DNA from: Candidatus Pelearchaeum maunauluense
GTDB taxonomy: Archaea; Thermoproteota; Nitrososphaeria_A; Caldarchaeales; Caldarchaeaceae
Length of the DNA: 64,000 nt
Assembly (NCBI GenBank): GCA_030059675.1
Contig: JANVYQ010000006.1
Span: 47,940 to 111,939 of the forward strand
Direction of reading: 5' to 3'
In this document: in pieces, positions 27,528 to 37,688 of the stretch
Position numbering within the stretch: position 1 is the stretch's first letter
Layout: the number at the start of each line of letters is the position of its first letter
Notes under the pieces: generated by a model
Databases searched by the model: none
What the model was told of the DNA's origin: nothing
What the model saw: only the letters and a program-made list of their open reading frames with translations
Translations under genes and position numbers: made by a program

Positions 27528-29210
27528 GTGTTGGGGATGGCTATGCTTGACAGCCCTGCTGTTATACTGGCTTTGTGCTTACTTGCCTATTGGCTTCTCT
27601 CCAGGAGGCTTGGTCTAAATCTTTCAGATAGCCGTATTGGTATGGGTAGCGGGCTGCCCTATGGGCTTGACCGCGTGTTTTCGGTAGCTAGTATTGCAGT
27701 TGTTGCGGCTGCCGTTGGAGCTCCAATAGCCATCAGTGAGTATGGTGTGTTGCCGACATTATTAACGATTGTGATTGGAACATTATTATTCGGCTACGTA
27801 ATAGAAAGAGGTGGAGACAGGCCCTTTCTTAACCTGCTATCTCAATCGCTGGTTTTACGCCATGTAAAACTGGCTAAGCTAGCTGTACTTCTATACCTAA
27901 TACTCATGGGCTCTTTTCTAGCTCTACTCCTGGGAGAGATTATAGTAGCGCATCCATCTATGCCGTTTGCGTTATTTTCGTTTGTTATAGCTGCGGCCTT
28001 GTTAAGTCTTTACGTATCCAGATTTAAGACTGGTTTCACAGCATCTCTCATTTCTGCTCTCTTCCTTGGAGTGTTGGGGGCGGTCATAGGCCTTTACTGG
28101 GAATACTCCATAGATAGCTCTGCAGCCAACATACTACAACCACTCTCCAACGGAGAAGCGCAGCTTATGGCGGTGTGGTTCATCATACTCATAGTTCTCG
28201 TTATAGCGCCAACAATCCATCAAAAGTCGCGACAATTCAAACATCATCTAACGTATCTACTTGCAATAATCGCAATTCCAATCTTGATGCTCATAATTCT
28301 TGGCATAGGAATAACATCAATATTGGGCGAATCAGTCTCTGAATCGTATTTGGTGATGCCTCCTGCCAGCGGGCTTATAGTGGAGGAAGCTGTTGAGGCG
28401 GGGGGAGAGGCTATTAGGATTATGATGCCTCCAGCTATCCCTGCTCTCTTACTAGTTTTGGCAGCGGCAGTAGCGAATCCAGTATTGGCGCTTCAAAATA
28501 ATGGTAATGAGATGATCACCATCTCGCGTGCTGCGCGAGGTATTGCATTTATCGTTGGTGTGGTCTTTGCTGTAATAGTTGCGGCGCGCGGTGTGTTGGA
28601 ATGGGGCTTATCATCTCTGATTAACGGTATCGCTGCGTTGCTTCTGCCTATCTTTGGTGATGTAGCAGCACAGGCTCTGGAGCTTCTCTATTATATGATT
28701 CTCTTCTTCATAATTTTTACCGCCCTCTTAACGGCTGCCTCAGCATGGCATAACGTTCTCATATCGTTGGATAGATTTAGCAAACCTGCTTTGCGGGTGG
28801 AGTTTTCGCTAATTTTGCTGGCGGTGCCAGCCTTGGTTATTGCTTTTGCGGGTTCCTGGCCTGTTCTCTGGCTTCTCTTCGGGTCGGCCAACTTTATGCT
28901 ATTTGGGTTCATAGCTCTCTTGGGAGCGGTGCGTAGGGGCGGGAGGAGCTTGCTCCTTCTTGGGCTGGCTGTGGTGGCGGTAGCCCTGGCAGGGGCTACG
29001 TGGATTGCCATGGCTCTCCTAGTCTCGGTCAGCCTTTCCCTCCCCTTCACCGAGCAGGCTGCTGGGACTGTAACATTCTTCGGCTTAGAGCCCTTTCTGG
29101 TGGCGAATAGCGCTCTCCTAGCCATAACACTCACCTTAATGGCCATCGCGGTTCTTCTCACCGCTGGTATTGTGCGGGCCTATCTTATGCGTAAGGCCAG
29201 CGCTGCTTGA
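27528..29210 (+). CDS. Large multi-pass membrane protein, possibly distantly CstA-like
   Basis: 560 aa, many TM segments; C-terminal SWPVLWLLFGSANFMLFGFIALLGAVRR resembles the CstA W.LFG..NQ region. Confidence 0.5.
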   Translation: MLGMAMLDSPAVILALCLLAYWLLSRRLGLNLSDSRIGMGSGLPYGLDRVFSVASIAVVAAAVGAPIAISEYGVLPTLLTIVIGTLLFGYVIERGGDRPFLNLLSQSLVLRHVKLAKLAVLLYLILMGSFLALLLGEIIVAHPSMPFALFSFVIAAALLSLYVSRFKTGFTASLISALFLGVLGAVIGLYWEYSIDSSAANILQPLSNGEAQLMAVWFIILIVLVIAPTIHQKSRQFKHHLTYLLAIIAIPILMLIILGIGITSILGESVSESYLVMPPASGLIVEEAVEAGGEAIRIMMPPAIPALLLVLAAAVANPVLALQNNGNEMITISRAARGIAFIVGVVFAVIVAARGVLEWGLSSLINGIAALLLPIFGDVAAQALELLYYMILFFIIFTALLTAASAWHNVLISLDRFSKPALRVEFSLILLAVPALVIAFAGSWPVLWLLFGSANFMLFGFIALLGAVRRGGRSLLLLGLAVVAVALAGATWIAMALLVSVSLSLPFTEQAAGTVTFFGLEPFLVANSALLAITLTLMAIAVLLTAGIVRAYLMRKASAA

Positions 29211-29237
29211 TGATGTTTATTAATAGCTGCCTACACC

Positions 29238-29693
29238 ATGCCGGGAGAAGGTAGGTGCCCGGCCTTGGGTAATGGGGAGTTCGCTGCGAGGCATTTGAAG
29301 GTCGTTAGGAACAGGTTTAGGTGGAGTAGTAGGAAGTATATGATTCGGATGCTTGGGCTGAAGGAGAAAGCTGACCCCCTAGAGGGCGCTCCCATGGGTA
29401 GGGGGATAGTTATACAGAAGGTTGGGATAGAGTCGCGACAGCCCAACTCAGCCGTAAGGAAGGCCGTGAGGGTCCAGCTCATAAAGAACAGTAAGGTCGT
29501 AACAGCCTTCCTACCAGGTGATGGCGCGCTCAATGTTGTTGATGAGCATGATGAAGTGCTCATAGCGGGCATAGGCGGCTCTATGGGCAAGAGCATGGGC
29601 GACCTCCCTGGCGTGAGGTATAAGGTTATTTTGGTTAATGGCGTTCCGTTGGATAGGCTGATAACTGGAGAAGTAAAGAAACCACGCAGATAG
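29238..29693 (+). CDS. rps12: Ribosomal protein uS12
   Basis: [45 protein letters not shown]. Confidence 0.95.
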   Translation: MPGEGRCPALGNGEFAARHLKVVRNRFRWSSRKYMIRMLGLKEKADPLEGAPMGRGIVIQKVGIESRQPNSAVRKAVRVQLIKNSKVVTAFLPGDGALNVVDEHDEVLIAGIGGSMGKSMGDLPGVRYKVILVNGVPLDRLITGEVKKPRR

Positions 29694-29732
29694 CTTTACA
29701 AAGCCTAAACTAGGGAGATGAGAAACAAGTAA

Positions 29733-31143
29733 TCAGCTCACGCGCCTTCTCAATCCCCTAGATGTTAGCTCTCTCCTTTCAACAAATTTCGCATAATAAA
29801 GCTTCGCTGCATTCATGATGCTCTCTTCACCTAGTTTCATTCCCATATCTGCGACTAGTATAGTAATTATAGCATGGCCCATCGTCTCCAGAATCCGCTT
29901 AGCATGAAACTCTACCTCATACGCTGTCATGTGGGCCATTTTCCCAAGCATACTCTCAATGACCTTAAGAGCCTTTGATGCCATCTCACTATCCACCAAG
30001 CCCTTCATATCATCCAACAATGGCATATGGGCCTTTTTCTTCACTATTGCCTCAAGCATATCCAAAGCCTGTATGTTACTCGTTCCTTCCCATATCGGAG
30101 TGATGAGAAACTCGCGATGTAGGCGGAACCTCGTCAGAAACGCTCTGAAACTCCTGAACAGCCTTAAACATAAGAGCCAGACCACCGTCAATCAGCAGCT
30201 CCATCTCAAGAAGGTCATGCACGACTAGGGGATGCTCAATCAACTTCTTCCCAAAGGCTCTCCTAAACCGAGTATAACCCAAAGCCTCTAGAAACGCCTT
30301 ACGCGCTATGCCCAGAGCTCCAGCAGAGTTGGCGAGGCGTGAGAACCTCAAATCCTCAAGCACATAGTAGATTCCCTTCTCCAGCTCCCCAACTGGATAT
30401 GCTACCGCGTCGTTAAACTCTACCTCACCCGTTGGGACGCTCTTGGTAGCGCTCTTCAGCTTAAGCCGCCTTATCGTGAAATTTGCCGAGCCGTCAGGAC
30501 GTGTGCGCGGAACTAAAAAGAGGCCTACCTTAACACCTGGAGGAGCGCCCTCAGGCCTGGCTGTAACCAAAGCCACATCCGCAAGACCAGCATTACTGGT
30601 AAAATACTTCCAACTACCCGAAAGCCTCCAAGAGTCGCCGATTCTAACAGCCTTGGTAAGATTAGCCCCTAGGTCGCCTCCTCCCTGAATCTCAGTAAAC
30701 CACGTAGCCCCATACATTATAGGCTCAGCCTCGCCTATCAAATGCGGAACGAAGCGCTTAAGCTCACCACCGCCATATTTGGCAAGAGCATACGCGGTCT
30801 GTATAGTTACGGTGAGTATGCAGGCTATTCCGGGGTCAGAGACCAGGTATATTGCCGCGAAATGCTCATGCCAGCTACCACCCCTGAAAGGTGGTTGGTT
30901 AACCTTATACTCGCGCATCAGCCTCTCAAGAACCCAACGCTGGGCTTGGTCAAGAAGAACAGCATCAACACGCTCACCCCTAATACTCCACATAACATGC
31001 CGCGGGTTCGCGAGCTTATCCACATAACCTGCAACCTCGTAAAGCTCCTTGCCAGCAAAAAGCGCCCAGCGATGATAAGTTGGGTGTTCTCCTAAGAAAA
31101 TGTTTGAGAGTCAGCCTGAGGGGCTTATCAACCTCCTAAACAT
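29733..31143 (-). pseudogene. Decayed AidB/FadE-like acyl-CoA dehydrogenase
   Basis: N-terminal ORF 30076-31023 and C-terminal LHREFLITPIWEGTSNIQALDM in another frame, with an internal section missing; upstream extension GEHPTYHRWALFAGKELYEVAGYVDK is interrupted by TGA. Confidence 0.7.
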
Positions 31144-31234
31144 TAGTCCCATACACGCTTGAGATATGATGATAAATACTCCCCTGCGTCATAGCTGAAT
31201 CAATAAGTCTTCATGAGGCTTTATCATTTTCGGC

Positions 31235-31744
31235 CTAATCGTCCTCATCATCGCTGTCGCTGGATTCTTCATCAACCATCTCCTCACTCTCTTCCAGCCC
31301 TGCCTCTATAATTGATAGATAATGAGGGTCTATGTCAGGTAAGTATGAGCTGGTTAGACTCTCCTTGAGAGCTATCCCACCTACTAGGCCTGCGGTGAGC
31401 ATGAATGGCAGCCATTCACGGTTCTCTTTCATAATCCTCGCAAGCTCGTTGCCATCTCTACTTTCCGAGGCACGTTTAATAGAATCCACTACACTGCTTA
31501 GTGAGTATTCAGCCTGTCTAAGAGAGCTCACACCCATATCTGTCAGCTTATAGCTAACCCGCGAGACAAACAGGAATGAGCGCTTCTCCGCTATAGCATA
31601 GCCGTAGGATAGCATCTTATCTAATATGAGTCTAGCCTCATCCTCTCCAATCTTGGCGATGTTGGCAACCCTTCTCGGCGAGTATCTTCCCTTATGAATC
31701 AAATAGAGAACCAACAACTCATTAGGGCTTAACATAATCCCCAT
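31235..31744 (-). CDS. Winged-helix (MarR-like) transcriptional regulator with acidic C-terminus
   Basis: LIHKGRYSPRRVANIAKIGEDEARLILDKMLSYGY. Confidence 0.6.
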   Translation of the reverse strand: MGIMLSPNELLVLYLIHKGRYSPRRVANIAKIGEDEARLILDKMLSYGYAIAEKRSFLFVSRVSYKLTDMGVSSLRQAEYSLSSVVDSIKRASESRDGNELARIMKENREWLPFMLTAGLVGGIALKESLTSSYLPDIDPHYLSIIEAGLEESEEMVDEESSDSDDEDD

Positions 31745-31790
31745 CTACATCAACGGCCTATTCCCATCAGCCGCTGCTTATATCAGTTGT

Positions 31791-32171
31791 CTAGAGCGTA
31801 GTCTGGCGCCTCATGACCTTCTTAAGAACCCTTATCTCATGTTCAAAATCTATACGGCCATGGGTTATGAGGCCGCCGCCAAATGACTTAGGTATATGCA
31901 GCAACTCGTGGAGTATTATGTTCTCCTTCTCAGCTTCACTCAATTTATCAAAATTTTCCGAAATAAACTCTATCACATAAACAGGCTTCATTCCCAAACC
32001 CGTAAAGAATGCTTTTGAGGCTGAGTGTATCCTTGCATAAGTCCCGCGTGATTGAGAGCCATAGCTTCGCACACACCTAACGCGGCTTGTATCTATGTAG
32101 TTAAGCGCCGCCTGCTCCACTATCTGCTTTACGCGCCTTTCCAAGTCTGGAGCTGGTTTATAGCGTATCAT
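31791..32171 (-). CDS. Putative metallopeptidase with HELLH motif
   Basis: AEKENIILHELLHIPKSFGGGLITHG. Confidence 0.75.
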   Translation of the reverse strand: MIRYKPAPDLERRVKQIVEQAALNYIDTSRVRCVRSYGSQSRGTYARIHSASKAFFTGLGMKPVYVIEFISENFDKLSEAEKENIILHELLHIPKSFGGGLITHGRIDFEHEIRVLKKVMRRQTTL

Positions 32172-32256
32172 GCCCTAGCACGCGCCGCAGCCCAAAGTAG
32201 TAGCCCTATGCCATATCCTTAATGTATATTTCCTGCATGGACCCCGTGAGATTGGA

Positions 32257-33228
32257 ATGAAAGGAATTTGGCGTATAACCGCTGCTCTTACTCTACTCCT
32301 ATTAATTATAGCCGCCCTCATCTCAACACAACAAAAAACTGGAGAAGAAGTCAAAATCCTCTACGCGGGTTCTCTAATATCCCTAATGGAAACCAGCATA
32401 GGGCCAGCATTCGCACGCGAAACGGGTTTTAGATACCTGGGAGAGGGCCATGGGTCTATCCAAAATGCATACATGCTGATAGATGGCCAGCGTTTCCCAG
32501 ACGTATTTATCAGCGCAGGCACAGAAGCGATGGAGCTTCTCATGAAGAATGAACAACCATTAGTATCCTGGTACATGACTTTTGCTGCAGATGAAATAGT
32601 AATAGCATACAATAAGAAAAGCCCAGCAGCAGGTCTTCTTGAAAAAGCAGCGCGTGGCGAGCTACCCTGGTATGAAGTCTTATCCAAGCCTGATATACTT
32701 TTTCTCCGCACAGACCCGGAGCTTGACCCAAAGGGGTATTATACCGTAATAATGGCGCGGCTCGCTGACATATTTTATGGAAACTCGTCAATAAGTAGTT
32801 CTATTCTAAGGGGTGAGCGTAATCTGGATTTCATAAGGCCTGAAGAGGTGTTGATAACGTTGCTTGAGTCTGGTGAGACTGATGCGGTGAGCGCTTACTT
32901 GCATGAGGCTGTTGAGCGAGGTCTACCGTTTATACAGCTACCGCCTGAGATAAGTCTGGGATATCCAGAGTTCGCAGAGTTCTACAAGAAGGCTAACTAC
33001 ACAACTGAGAGTGGAAATGTTATAGTTGGCAAGCCGATAGTCTTCGCTGTTACGATTCCAGAAACCGCTAATAACGTGGAAGGTGCGCTTGCTTTCATAA
33101 GGTTTCTCCTCTCAGATGAGGCTGGAAAAATTATGGAGAAGCATGGCTTTAGGAGGATAAGGCCGCAGATACATGGAGAGGCTCCACAGGAGATAATTAA
33201 CCTACTTAAGAGGGTTAATCATGAGTAG
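32257..33228 (+). CDS. wtpA: Tungstate/molybdate ABC transporter substrate-binding protein
   Basis: Signal/TM N-terminus, VKILYAGSLISLMETSIGPAF; FRYLGEGHGSIQNAYMLIDGQRFPDVFISA. Confidence 0.88.
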   Translation: MKGIWRITAALTLLLLIIAALISTQQKTGEEVKILYAGSLISLMETSIGPAFARETGFRYLGEGHGSIQNAYMLIDGQRFPDVFISAGTEAMELLMKNEQPLVSWYMTFAADEIVIAYNKKSPAAGLLEKAARGELPWYEVLSKPDILFLRTDPELDPKGYYTVIMARLADIFYGNSSISSSILRGERNLDFIRPEEVLITLLESGETDAVSAYLHEAVERGLPFIQLPPEISLGYPEFAEFYKKANYTTESGNVIVGKPIVFAVTIPETANNVEGALAFIRFLLSDEAGKIMEKHGFRRIRPQIHGEAPQEIINLLKRVNHE

Positions 33229-33244
33229 CGCATAAGGAATAGCC

Positions 33245-34033
33245 TTGGCGTTCGCGGCTATCTTAATAATCCTAGCATGCGTTCTTCTAATCTACATAAT
33301 ACTACCCATAGCTGGGGTTTTCTTCAGAGTGGACATCTACAACGTGGCCCAATCCTTCTCCAGGCCCCAGCTTATTTCTGCTCTCGGTCTTAGTATCCAG
33401 ACCGCTACTATTGCGACTTTCTTAGCTGCCCTAACTGGAGTACCCCTAGCGTATATCTTGGCTCGCGGCAGTTCTCGTCTCTCCGACATTATCAGGGTTC
33501 TGGTAGCTCTCCCACTCGTCTTTCCTCCCCTCATAGCTGGTGCAGCACTCCTAAACATATACGGCTTAACATCACCAATAGGCCAGCTTGCCCGCGAGCT
33601 AGGCATACAGCTAACCCAGTCTCCCATAGGTATAGTGCTGGCTCAACTCTTCGTCTCCTCACCATTCGTAGTCCTTTCAGCCGCAGCAGCATTTGAGAGG
33701 ATTGATAAATACTATGAGTATGTCTCGCGCACCCTAGGCAAAAGCCCTGGCGAGACATTCATACGCGTAACCCTCCCATTAGCTTGGCGTGGAATAGCTA
33801 CGGGGCTTATACTGGCATGGATAAGGGCTATGGGCGAATTCGGAGCCACGGTCATGATGGCATACAACCCAAAAACAGTCTCGATACAGCTTTGGGAGGA
33901 TAACGCCGTAGGCGGCCTCAGCATGGCGCTACCTGGCGTTGTAGTAGTCATATTAACCATACTCATATTATTGGCCGCGTGGGCCTGGATATCGCTTGGG
34001 AGACAGAGGGAATCTGGCTCACCACTATACTAG
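33245..34033 (+). CDS. wtpB: Tungstate/molybdate ABC transporter permease
   Basis: GVPLAYILARG; RAMGEFGATVMMAYNPKTVSIQLWEDN. Confidence 0.88.
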   Translation: MAFAAILIILACVLLIYIILPIAGVFFRVDIYNVAQSFSRPQLISALGLSIQTATIATFLAALTGVPLAYILARGSSRLSDIIRVLVALPLVFPPLIAGAALLNIYGLTSPIGQLARELGIQLTQSPIGIVLAQLFVSSPFVVLSAAAAFERIDKYYEYVSRTLGKSPGETFIRVTLPLAWRGIATGLILAWIRAMGEFGATVMMAYNPKTVSIQLWEDNAVGGLSMALPGVVVVILTILILLAAWAWISLGRQRESGSPLY

Positions 34034-34055
34034 AAAATCCTAAGGTGACTTTGTC

Positions 34056-34748
34056 ATGCTAATCCTGCGTAACGTCGTTAAGCAGGTCGGCAGGTTCAGG
34101 CTAGGGCCAGTGAGCCTTGAGGTTGGTGATGAGACGCTGGTGGTGCTTGGCGTTAATGGGGCTGGAAAGACCACACTCCTAAACCTCATAGCAGGGATAC
34201 TGGAGCCTGACGATGGGGAAATAATACTCAATGGCCAGCTCCTCAACGGAGAGCCAATAGAGCGGCGAGGCGTTGGATACATCTTCCAACGACCATATCT
34301 ATTCCCACACATGAGTGTGAAAGAGAATATAGAGTATGGTCTAAGGCGTGGTGAAGAAAATAATATTGAGAAGTTTCATTACGTAGTTTCGTTACTGGGC
34401 ATAGAGAATATACTGAACCGTGATGTGCGTGGACTAAGTGGGGGAGAGGCTCAGAAAGTTGCCCTTGCCCGCACTCTCGTCTCAACACCTAAGATACTGC
34501 TACTTGACGAGCCGTTAGTCCATCTTGACGCGGTGGCAAGACGCGAATTACTGCACGAGCTTAAGCATGTATTAAAAGTACTCAAAATCCCGAAGATATA
34601 CGTAACCCACGAGGCGCGCGAGGCGCGTGTAGTGGCAGATAGGATAGCTGTATTGGATTCTGGGAAGGTTGTTGAAGAAGGAAGTAGAGAGGAGCTTCTT
34701 AAAAATCCAAAAACCAGCTATCTAAGACGTTTTTTGGAGGAAGAGTAG
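34056..34748 (+). CDS. wtpC: Tungstate/molybdate ABC transporter ATPase
   Basis: GVNGAGKTTLLNLIAG; LSGGEAQKVALARTL; LLLDEP. Confidence 0.9.
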   Translation: MLILRNVVKQVGRFRLGPVSLEVGDETLVVLGVNGAGKTTLLNLIAGILEPDDGEIILNGQLLNGEPIERRGVGYIFQRPYLFPHMSVKENIEYGLRRGEENNIEKFHYVVSLLGIENILNRDVRGLSGGEAQKVALARTLVSTPKILLLDEPLVHLDAVARRELLHELKHVLKVLKIPKIYVTHEAREARVVADRIAVLDSGKVVEEGSREELLKNPKTSYLRRFLEEE

Positions 34749-34749
34749 A

Positions 34750-35673
34750 TTATTCGCGACGTAATTTAACGCCGTCGCTAAAGCCTGATACTATAAGTTG
34801 ATGGTTGGGGAATTTTTCCTTAAGAATCCCGACGACATATTCCAGTTCATCTTCATAAACTAATGCATGAACAGCTCTCCCCAGCATATTCTGCGCATAA
34901 CCTATTACTGGTAGCTTCTCGAATTCCCTGAACATGGTCTTGACATCGCTGGTTGCCAGTCCTGTAGTTTCTGCAAACTCGCGCGACTTTTGTAGGAAGT
35001 TCTCAACTGTAGGATTATCTAAAATCTCAGAAAGCTTTGCATCCCCCACCCTCTCTATATGGCGTAGCCTCTCAACGTCTCCCAGTATCTCTGGTGTTTT
35101 GAGAGGCCCAGCAACTAGCGCTATGAGCCTGCAGTGTGGTGGTAAGGGTATAATGTCCATTAACGCGTTATCAGGGGAGCCTTCGCGTAAAACTAAGACT
35201 AGGCCGCTTAGCGTGGCTCCTATCTCGCTGTTAAGGCCAGTCTTGCATCTAAGCTCTATGTAGTGTGTCTGCCTTATTGCCTCGTTCATGGTCATCGGCC
35301 TTCCAGCTGCTAGAGAGCCTGCCAGGAGAACGCCCATAGCGCTTGCCGCGCTTGTGCCAAACCCTGTTCCTATGGGAACGTGAATCTCATGCTTAATGTG
35401 AATAGTGCCGCTTACTCCTATCATATGTCTAAGGACTGTTGCAGCTTCGCGTGATGGTGGAAATTCAAATGCGTTGCCATTAATTGTTATTCTTGTAATC
35501 TCCTCATCGGTATCTTCAATTGAGACCCATGTTTCTACTCCATCTTCAAATGCGAATCCTCCTCCGCGTGCTCCAGTTTGGTCAGGGTTTGTTCTCAGCT
35601 TCTCGCCGTCTAGTATCTTTGGTGAGAATATGCTGGAGAGCGCCGCTGGTATGCGCGCGTATGCTCTCTGCAT
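34750..35673 (-). CDS. Pantoate kinase (GHMP family)
   Basis: PIGTGFGTSAASAMGVLLAGSLA; overall archaeal PoK layout. Confidence 0.85.
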   Translation of the reverse strand: MQRAYARIPAALSSIFSPKILDGEKLRTNPDQTGARGGGFAFEDGVETWVSIEDTDEEITRITINGNAFEFPPSREAATVLRHMIGVSGTIHIKHEIHVPIGTGFGTSAASAMGVLLAGSLAAGRPMTMNEAIRQTHYIELRCKTGLNSEIGATLSGLVLVLREGSPDNALMDIIPLPPHCRLIALVAGPLKTPEILGDVERLRHIERVGDAKLSEILDNPTVENFLQKSREFAETTGLATSDVKTMFREFEKLPVIGYAQNMLGRAVHALVYEDELEYVVGILKEKFPNHQLIVSGFSDGVKLRRE

Positions 35674-35685
35674 TTTCTTCGCGCC

Positions 35686-36495
35686 TTAGTCTTGACGCAT
35701 CCACGCTGGCATGGCTCTCTTAACAGCCTTCACAAGCGGCGGCAGTAAGGCTACTAGAAATGGTATCTCTGAGAGATAGGTCCAGAGGAACAGCACAAGC
35801 GCCGCATAGAGCGGTGCGTTGATTAGCCCGCTGGGGAGTGCTAGAAACTGGCTATAGGCCCAGACACCGACGCCTATTATGGCGCTGCCCACGAGGAGTC
35901 CTAGGGATGACGACGCTAGTAGGCGGGCGTTTTCATGTCTTATCGCGGTGTAGGCCAGGCCTCCGCCTATGGAGAATCCCGCTAAGGCTAGCATGAGTAG
36001 TGCTCCTATGCCGACTGAAGCCCCAGCTACCGCTAGGAAGAATGTCGCAACCGCTGGCTCTCCAGATAGTAGGTATGCCGAGACCAGGCTCACGGCCGCT
36101 AGTGGGGCTATTAGTAGGCCTCCCAGCGTTGGCTGTGGATTCCATCTCTTGGCAGCTCTATACGCTACCCCAAGTATGTAGAAGCCTAAGACGTTGGCTG
36201 GCACGCCTACCGTGAGGCTGAGTAGCGCGTTCCCATGTATGAGCATGTCGCTTATGAATATGCCTATCCCCGCGCCTGCCGCGCCTATCTTGGGGGAGAA
36301 GAGGACTGTGAAGAGCGCTGGTATGAAGACCACTGGCCAAAACCTTACGGTGCCAAAGAGGGGGGCGAAGATTCCGAGATACGTGAGATACCCTATCCCT
36401 GCGTATAGCGCGGCGTTCAGCGCTATTAGCATGGTTTCCAGGGATATGCTCATGGTTCTTTGTTGCGGCGAGCTTGCCTCCATGCCTGTTCGCAT
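35686..36495 (-). CDS. Multi-pass membrane protein, possible ECF transporter S component
   Basis: About 6 TM segments, IALNAALYAGIGYLTYL...RFWPVVFIPALFTVLFSPKIGAAGAGIGIFISDML. Confidence 0.6.
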   Translation of the reverse strand: MRTGMEASSPQQRTMSISLETMLIALNAALYAGIGYLTYLGIFAPLFGTVRFWPVVFIPALFTVLFSPKIGAAGAGIGIFISDMLIHGNALLSLTVGVPANVLGFYILGVAYRAAKRWNPQPTLGGLLIAPLAAVSLVSAYLLSGEPAVATFFLAVAGASVGIGALLMLALAGFSIGGGLAYTAIRHENARLLASSSLGLLVGSAIIGVGVWAYSQFLALPSGLINAPLYAALVLFLWTYLSEIPFLVALLPPLVKAVKRAMPAWMRQD

Positions 36496-36546
36496 GTCTC
36501 CTAGATTCTACTGATACTATTGCCTTATCTCCATAGTCTATATAGG

Positions 36547-37224
36547 CTAATGAGAACGAAACAACTCTTCAGCTATACTAGCGCCGCTGCTGGTTCCTAT
36601 TCTGTCAGCCCCAGCCTCAATCATAGCGAGCGCGCTCTCCAGCGTCCTTATACCGCCAGCAGCCTTAACCCGCGCCTTACCCGCTACTACCCTCTTCAGC
36701 AGACGCACATCTTCCACCGAAGCTCCAGATGGTCCAAAGCCTGTTGAAGTCTTCACAAAATCAGCCCCAGCCTTCACTACAAGCTCAGCAGCTACCCGCT
36801 TCTCATCCTCACTTAGGAGACCGCACTCAATAATCACCTTCAACAAAGCTTTATGCCGCTTACAAACACTAGCAATACTGCGTATTTCCTTCAACACATA
36901 TCTATAGTTGCCCGACTTCAGCGCTGGTAAGTTGATTACCATATCAATCTCGTCGGCGCCTTGTTTAAGCGCAAGCCTAGCCTCATACACTTTCACCTCC
37001 ATCAACGTAGCGCCAAGCGGAAAGCCGACTACAGTGCAGACTTTAACTTGGGATGAGCGGAGATGCCTAGCTGCTAGAGGGACATAATAGGGATTAACGC
37101 ACACGGATGCAAACCCATAGCGTTTCGCCTCCGCGCACAACCTAATTATATCGTCCCTCCGCGCCTCAGGTCTGAGGTTTGTATGGTCTATGAGCGATAA
37201 AACCCTACGCGACTCAACATTCAC
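36547..37224 (-). CDS. deoC: Deoxyribose-phosphate aldolase
   Basis: LIDHTNLRPEA; VCTVVGFPLGA; EIDMVINL; FVKTSTGFGPSGA; VKAAGGIR. Confidence 0.93.
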   Translation of the reverse strand: MNVESRRVLSLIDHTNLRPEARRDDIIRLCAEAKRYGFASVCVNPYYVPLAARHLRSSQVKVCTVVGFPLGATLMEVKVYEARLALKQGADEIDMVINLPALKSGNYRYVLKEIRSIASVCKRHKALLKVIIECGLLSEDEKRVAAELVVKAGADFVKTSTGFGPSGASVEDVRLLKRVVAGKARVKAAGGIRTLESALAMIEAGADRIGTSSGASIAEELFRSH

Positions 37225-37270
37225 GGCACTAAATTATGAAGAAACTTCATGAAAAGCCTTACCATCTCTC

Positions 37271-37660
37271 CTATTGTATTGGATGAAACTCTCTACGAAC
37301 TCCATCATATTCGTAGATTATGCGTGTCGCCTGGCCATCAAACTGAAAACCATAATCATATAGGAAGTATGAGCGTGCCTCAACCCTGCTTACTGTTATC
37401 TCCTCAGTGTGGAAGACTTCATCTCCACGTATCCATTTAATCCGTATGGTTAGGTCGTTTATGTCTTCGTTTGAGTAGTTTATTATGAAAACGCGAACTA
37501 TCCTAGCATCTGGTAGATTATCGCGTGGAAAATAAAGCTCGGTTATCTTAACCTCATAATCACGTTCAGCTATGTTATTTTCTACTAATAACTGCATTGC
37601 TAGATATACGTTGAGAGTTAGTGAAACAACCAGTCCTATTAGTAGCATCCTAGTCCGCAT
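37271..37660 (-). CDS. Hypothetical membrane-anchored protein
   Basis: ORF 129 aa with N-terminal TM. Confidence 0.5.
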   Translation of the reverse strand: MRTRMLLIGLVVSLTLNVYLAMQLLVENNIAERDYEVKITELYFPRDNLPDARIVRVFIINYSNEDINDLTIRIKWIRGDEVFHTEEITVSRVEARSYFLYDYGFQFDGQATRIIYEYDGVRREFHPIQ

Positions 37661-37688
37661 ACTTGCTGCATGAGATTTTACTACGTCG

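Noticed and set aside
31160-31200. ATGATGA ... CTGA as another C/D sRNA
   Set aside because: Spacing of about 22 nt and no second box pair; better explained as promoter-proximal sequence.
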